Source: Siphonobacter aquaeclarae (GTDB taxonomy: Bacteria > Bacteroidota > Bacteroidia > Cytophagales > Spirosomataceae). From it: a DNA stretch of 64,000 nt. The stretch spans positions 551,515 through 615,514 of the forward strand of contig NZ_FNGS01000001.1 in the NCBI RefSeq assembly GCF_900103285.1. Direction: 5' to 3'. This document shows, one piece after another, positions 60,496-64,000 of the stretch (within the stretch, counting starts at the first letter, position 1; every line of letters starts with the position of its first letter). The position numbers were made by a program, and so were the translations under genes. The notes under the pieces were generated by a model that worked only from the letters and a program-made list of their open reading frames with translations, ran no database searches and had not been told where the DNA came from.

Positions 60496-62844
60496 ATGAG
60501 AGCCTCTATACGATCGCTTTATCTGGTATTGCTCGTTTTCTACGTGTTTTCCGCGCAGAGTCAAACCCATGAATCCGGGGTTCGGCAAGGTGTACTGGAT
60601 CTGAAAGGGAAGTCTTTGAAAGAGACGTCTGTCCTCCTCGACGGGGAATGGAAATGGTACTGGAACCGCTTCAAACAGCCCTGGGAAGTGGATACCGATT
60701 TCGAATACATCCACTTTCCAACGTTATGGAACAATAGTACCTGGAAAGGGCAACCTATTGAATCTCAAGGATTTGCCACCTACGAAATGGTCATCGTACA
60801 TCCGGCGGCAGGAGAGCGGCTCGCGCTTAATCTGCCGGATGTGTACTCCGCTTCGCGGTTGTTTGTCAACGGGAGACTCGTCGCCCAGTCCGGCGTTCCG
60901 GCGACATCCAAGGATAAATCTGTTCCTTTCTGGTCCTTTCGTGCGGTCCCGCTTCCTGCCGCAGATACCATTCGTTTATTGCTCCACGTCTCTAATTACC
61001 GGCATTCAAAAGGCGGGCCGTATCAATCCATCGAAATCGGGGATGCAGCCGCTCTTGCCTCCCGGGATTTCATCGGGCAGGCGTCCGACCTGTTTCTGAC
61101 CGGCTGCCTGTTTATGGGCGGATTGTTCTTTCTCGGGCTGTTTGTATTCGGACAGCACGACAGGGCCATTTTGTATTTCTCGCTGTTTTGCCTGTTGTAT
61201 AGTTACCGGATCATCGGAACAGACCGGTATGTACTCCATTCCCTGTTTCCCTTTATCAGCTGGTTTATTACGGTGCGGCTGGAGTACCTGACGCTCTTCC
61301 TGGGCGTGGCCATGTTTGTGGAGTATACCCGGGCGCTGTACCCCCTGGATGGCAATCCGCGTATTCTCCGGGCGATGACCTGGCTCTGCTTCGGGTTCGG
61401 ATTACTGGTGATTGTGCTGCCGCCGATTCTTTTCACCCGACTGATCAACCCGTTTCTGGTGCTGATGTTTCTCTACATCGGCTATGCGTTCTATATTTAT
61501 TACATCGCGGCGCGGCATCACCGGCCGGGAGCAAATTATGCGCTGCTGAGTACAGGTGTGCTCCTGACGGTTTTTGTTGCGATTAATCTGGACTATTTCG
61601 GGGTATCGATCGTCGGAAAAACCCTGGTTTTCCTTGGCTATATTCTGTTCTTTTTCCTGCAATCGCTTATCCTCTCCTTCCGCTTTGCCTACACGCTGAA
61701 ACAGGCCCGCCAGCAGGCAGAAGAGGGACTCGTGGCCAAGAGCGAATTTCTGAGTACCATGAGTCACGAAATTCGCACGCCGCTTAATTCTGTCATCGGG
61801 ATGATGAACCTGCTTCAGGCCGAAAATCCCCGGCCCGATCAGGAACATCACCTGGAAGTGATGCAATTCTCCGCCAACCACCTCATGAGCATTATCAATG
61901 ACATTCTGGACTTCAACAAGATCGAAGCCGGGAAAATCAGGTTTGAATCGATCCCGTTCGATATCCGGACGCTGGTCCGCAATACCCTTGAAAGCTACCG
62001 TACCTATGCCGATGAAAAGAAGATCGACGTGCACCTGCGCGTCGATCCGTCGATTCAGACTCTCGTTATCGGTGATCCTACCCGTACATCCCAGGTATTG
62101 AATAACCTTGTCCACAATGCCATCAAATTCACCCAGAAGGGCTGGATAAAGCTCAGTGTTGATACTGAAAATCAAACAGATACACAGATCACGCTCAAAA
62201 TTACTGTAGAAGATACAGGCATAGGCATTGAGCCTGAGAAACAACGGTTGATTTTCGACCGGTTTACGCAGGCGGATTCGTCCATGAACCGGAGTTTCGG
62301 CGGAACGGGACTCGGGCTGGCCATCTGCAAAAACCTCCTGGCGCTGCAAGGCATTGAACTGCATCTGGACAGTACGCCGGGCCGTGGTTCGGCCTTCTAT
62401 TTCCTGCAAACCTTCCAGAAATCTTCCCAGCCGGTCCCCGAAGCGCAAACGCCGGTCAAGGTGCTGAATGAAAAAGCACTGGAGGGGGTTCCTATTTTGC
62501 TGGTCGACGACCAACCCATGAACATTCTGGCCGCCCGCGGCATTCTCAAACGCTGGGGAGCGATCGTCGACGTCGCCATTAACGGCCAGGAAGCACTGGA
62601 AAAACTGGAATCAACCAAGCCCTTTCTGGTGCTGATGGACCTTCAAATGCCGATTCTCAACGGCTACGAAGCCACCAAACAGCTGCGGGCACGCGGCATC
62701 AACGTTCCGATTGTTGCGCTCACGGCCAGTCTTGTTCCCGAAATCGAAGACAAAGTCCGGGAAGCGGGGCTGAATGACATCGTCCTGAAACCCTTCAACC
62801 CGCAGGAACTGCTGCGGGTCATATTGAAATACACTGAGCATTAA
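60496..62844 (+). CDS. 7TM-DISM hybrid sensor histidine kinase / response regulator
   Basis: A 782-residue protein. The ATG at 60496 gives a signal peptide (RASIRSLYLVLLVFYVFSAQ); an upstream frame is rejected. An extracellular DISM-type jelly roll (about 30-195, LDGEWKWYWNRFKQPWE, SRLFVNGRLVAQSGVP) precedes seven membrane helices (about 200-405). A coiled linker leads to HisKA with H424 in STMSHEIRTPLNSV, then HATPase (NLVHNAIKF, DTGIGI, GTGLGLAI). The C-terminal receiver has D715 in VLMDLQMPILNG. No output domain is present, so phosphotransfer to another regulator is expected. Confidence 0.93.
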   Translation: MRASIRSLYLVLLVFYVFSAQSQTHESGVRQGVLDLKGKSLKETSVLLDGEWKWYWNRFKQPWEVDTDFEYIHFPTLWNNSTWKGQPIESQGFATYEMVIVHPAAGERLALNLPDVYSASRLFVNGRLVAQSGVPATSKDKSVPFWSFRAVPLPAADTIRLLLHVSNYRHSKGGPYQSIEIGDAAALASRDFIGQASDLFLTGCLFMGGLFFLGLFVFGQHDRAILYFSLFCLLYSYRIIGTDRYVLHSLFPFISWFITVRLEYLTLFLGVAMFVEYTRALYPLDGNPRILRAMTWLCFGFGLLVIVLPPILFTRLINPFLVLMFLYIGYAFYIYYIAARHHRPGANYALLSTGVLLTVFVAINLDYFGVSIVGKTLVFLGYILFFFLQSLILSFRFAYTLKQARQQAEEGLVAKSEFLSTMSHEIRTPLNSVIGMMNLLQAENPRPDQEHHLEVMQFSANHLMSIINDILDFNKIEAGKIRFESIPFDIRTLVRNTLESYRTYADEKKIDVHLRVDPSIQTLVIGDPTRTSQVLNNLVHNAIKFTQKGWIKLSVDTENQTDTQITLKITVEDTGIGIEPEKQRLIFDRFTQADSSMNRSFGGTGLGLAICKNLLALQGIELHLDSTPGRGSAFYFLQTFQKSSQPVPEAQTPVKVLNEKALEGVPILLVDDQPMNILAARGILKRWGAIVDVAINGQEALEKLESTKPFLVLMDLQMPILNGYEATKQLRARGINVPIVALTASLVPEIEDKVREAGLNDIVLKPFNPQELLRVILKYTEH

Positions 62845-62913
62845 TACTCATCAATCCGTTTTTCAGCAAAAGGACAGTCTGTCACTTTGCAAAAGGCAGT
62901 TTTTATGAGTATT
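62843..62913. repeat. long-range inverted repeat after the hybrid kinase
   Basis: AATACTCAT (62843-62851, starting in the stop codon) is complemented by ATGAGTATT (62905-62913). Inside lies an imperfect 12-bp hairpin around GGACAGTCTGTCAC (62866-62890). It may be a terminator variant or a 3' stability element. Confidence 0.4.
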
Positions 62914-62997
62914 TATGGTTATTTTAGGACAATAACTTCCTTGCTTTTACTTCGCCCCAAAGTCATCTTTTTTCGTCTGCCTTTGCCGATCCGACTG

Positions 62998-63048
62998 TAG
63001 CTTTGGCGTGGAGAGGCCCGTGTGCCGGGCAGGTGGAAAGCGCCTCTC
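62998..63048 (+). promoter_or_regulatory. cydA -7 element and structured leader
   Basis: TAGCTTTG (62998-63005) matches TAnnTTTG exactly. About 5-10 nt later, at the expected start of the transcript, GAGAGGC and GCCTCTC enclose an inner GCCCG/CGGGC hairpin (about 63011-63043). The structure ends some 25 nt before the cydA ATG. Confidence 0.45.
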
Positions 63049-63067
63049 TGTAAACCCCGAAAATGCC

Positions 63068-64000
63068 ATGGATGATTTTCTTGCTGCCCGTTCCCAGATG
63101 GCCCTTTCCCTGGGCTTTCACATTATCTTCTCGTGTATCGGCATGGTCATGCCTTTTTTCATGGCCGTTTCTCACTTTTACTGGCTGCGTACAGGGCGCC
63201 CCGTTTTCCGCAACATCACGAAGGCCTGGAGCAAAGGCGTTGCGATATTTTTCGCGACAGGCGCTGTTTCCGGAACGGTACTCTCTTTTGAACTGGGGCT
63301 TCTCTGGCCGACGTTCATGCAGCATGCGGGTCCGATTTTCGGCATGCCCTTTTCGCTGGAAGGCACAGCTTTCTTCATCGAAGCCATCGCGCTGGGCTTT
63401 TTTCTGTATGGCTGGGACCGGTTTCACCCGTGGTTTCACTGGGCGACGGGTGTTGTAGTCGGTATCAGCGGACTCGTTTCCGGCATTCTCGTCGTTTCCG
63501 CCAATGCCTGGATGAATAGTCCGGCCGGGTTTGACTACGTCGACGGGAAATACCTCAACATCGATCCCATCGCAGCGATGTTCAACGATGCCTGGCCGCT
63601 TCAGGCCCTGCATATGTGTCTGGCGGCTTTTGTGGCTACCGGTTTTGCGGTCGCCGGTGTTCATGCCCTCATGATCCGGCGGGGCCAATACGTTGATTTT
63701 CACAGCAAAGCGTTCCGGATCGCCGCCGTCTTTGGTACCGTCGCTGCCGTACTGCAACCCCTGAGCGGTGATTTATCGGCGAAAGACATCGCGAAACGGC
63801 AACCGGCGAAACTGGCAGCGATGGAAGCACATTTTCACACCGAAAAACGGGCTTCCCTCATCGTTGGAGGCCTTCCGGACGAAGACGCGCAGGAAGTAAA
63901 ATACGCGATCCGGCTCCCTGGTATGCTGAGTTTTCTGGCGCATGGCGATTTCGATAAGCCCGTCGCCGGTCTCGATACGATACCCAAAGAAAACCAACCG
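63068..64000 (+). CDS. cydA: cytochrome bd ubiquinol oxidase subunit I, N-terminal part (cut by window edge)
   Basis: The first 311 codons are present; the gene continues past the right edge. The start ATG at 63068 gives DDFLAARSQMALSLGFHIIF, with the conserved His of the haem b595/d site in GFH. GMPFSLEGTAFFIEAIALGF contains the proton-channel Glu pair region, and VSANAWMNSPAGF and the GDLSAKDIAKRQPAKLAAME motif are diagnostic of CydA. A terminal quinol:oxygen oxidoreductase with high oxygen affinity. cydB is expected just outside the window. Confidence 0.95.
   Translation, partial: MDDFLAARSQMALSLGFHIIFSCIGMVMPFFMAVSHFYWLRTGRPVFRNITKAWSKGVAIFFATGAVSGTVLSFELGLLWPTFMQHAGPIFGMPFSLEGTAFFIEAIALGFFLYGWDRFHPWFHWATGVVVGISGLVSGILVVSANAWMNSPAGFDYVDGKYLNIDPIAAMFNDAWPLQALHMCLAAFVATGFAVAGVHALMIRRGQYVDFHSKAFRIAAVFGTVAAVLQPLSGDLSAKDIAKRQPAKLAAMEAHFHTEKRASLIVGGLPDEDAQEVKYAIRLPGMLSFLAHGDFDKPVAGLDTIPKENQP

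Overview
The window comes from a GC-rich member of the Bacteroidota, most likely a Cytophagales/Spirosomataceae-type bacterium. This is inferred from two SusC/SusD pairs, an ECF sigma/FecR/STN-receptor set, LytS/LytTR regulation, a 7TM-DISM hybrid histidine kinase, and promoter matches to the Bacteroidota TAnnTTTG -7 element. No rRNA, tRNA, CRISPR array or transposase was seen. Both window edges cut genes: a DUF2252 gene on the left and cydA on the right.

Layout. 1-3 kb: minus-strand genes (DUF2252 fragment, HGSNAT/DUF5009-type membrane acyltransferase, GH20-like hydrolase, small GNAT). 3.1-5.9 kb: an overlapping serine hydrolase / LytS-type kinase / LytTR regulator operon. 6-22.8 kb: an ECF sigma factor and FecR, an STN-type SusC, SusD and a small lipoprotein. 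These are followed in the same direction by a metallophosphoesterase, a GSDH-PKD-cytochrome c-CBM6 protein, two Gfo/Idh/MocA oxidoreductases, a GDPD, a nucleoside-type MFS permease and a secreted ADP-ribosylglycohydrolase. The set looks like a locus for taking up and degrading phosphodiester- or glycoside-linked nutrients. 22.8-28.7 kb: two small genes converging on a second, minus-strand SusCD pair.

28.9-56.9 kb: a large cobalamin region. A TonB receptor and a NiCoT-type metal permease are read leftward from one cobalamin riboswitch. A second TonB receptor, a PepSY protein, cobB, a P-loop ATPase and a ferredoxin-CobN fusion are read rightward from a second riboswitch. After an interposed ThuA / Gfo-Idh / POT / methyltransferase block come a ChlI-ChlD-type chelatase subunit, cobQ, cobD (aminotransferase), cbiB and a second paralogous P-loop ATPase. 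A third riboswitch then leads into btuF-like, btuC-like and btuD-like genes, a PduO-type adenosyltransferase and cobU. Together these supply cobalt and corrinoid uptake, cobalt insertion, amidation, aminopropanol attachment, adenosylation and nucleotide activation. cobS, cobT, cobC and the corrin-ring methylation genes are not in the window.

56.9-64 kb: an acyltransferase, a non-coding AT-rich gap, an SGNH lipoprotein, a nitroreductase, a hybrid histidine kinase and the start of cydA.

Most notable observations: (i) a family of GAAAACTGAAAACCG-type palindromic repeats has three copies here, two of them inside the same variable region of two cobalamin riboswitches; (ii) two paralogous kinase-like P-loop proteins are translationally coupled to corrinoid biosynthesis genes; (iii) an N-terminal ferredoxin-like domain is fused to CobN; (iv) three cobalamin riboswitches appear to use different expression platforms. 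All functions are assigned by reading the sequence; no database search was run.
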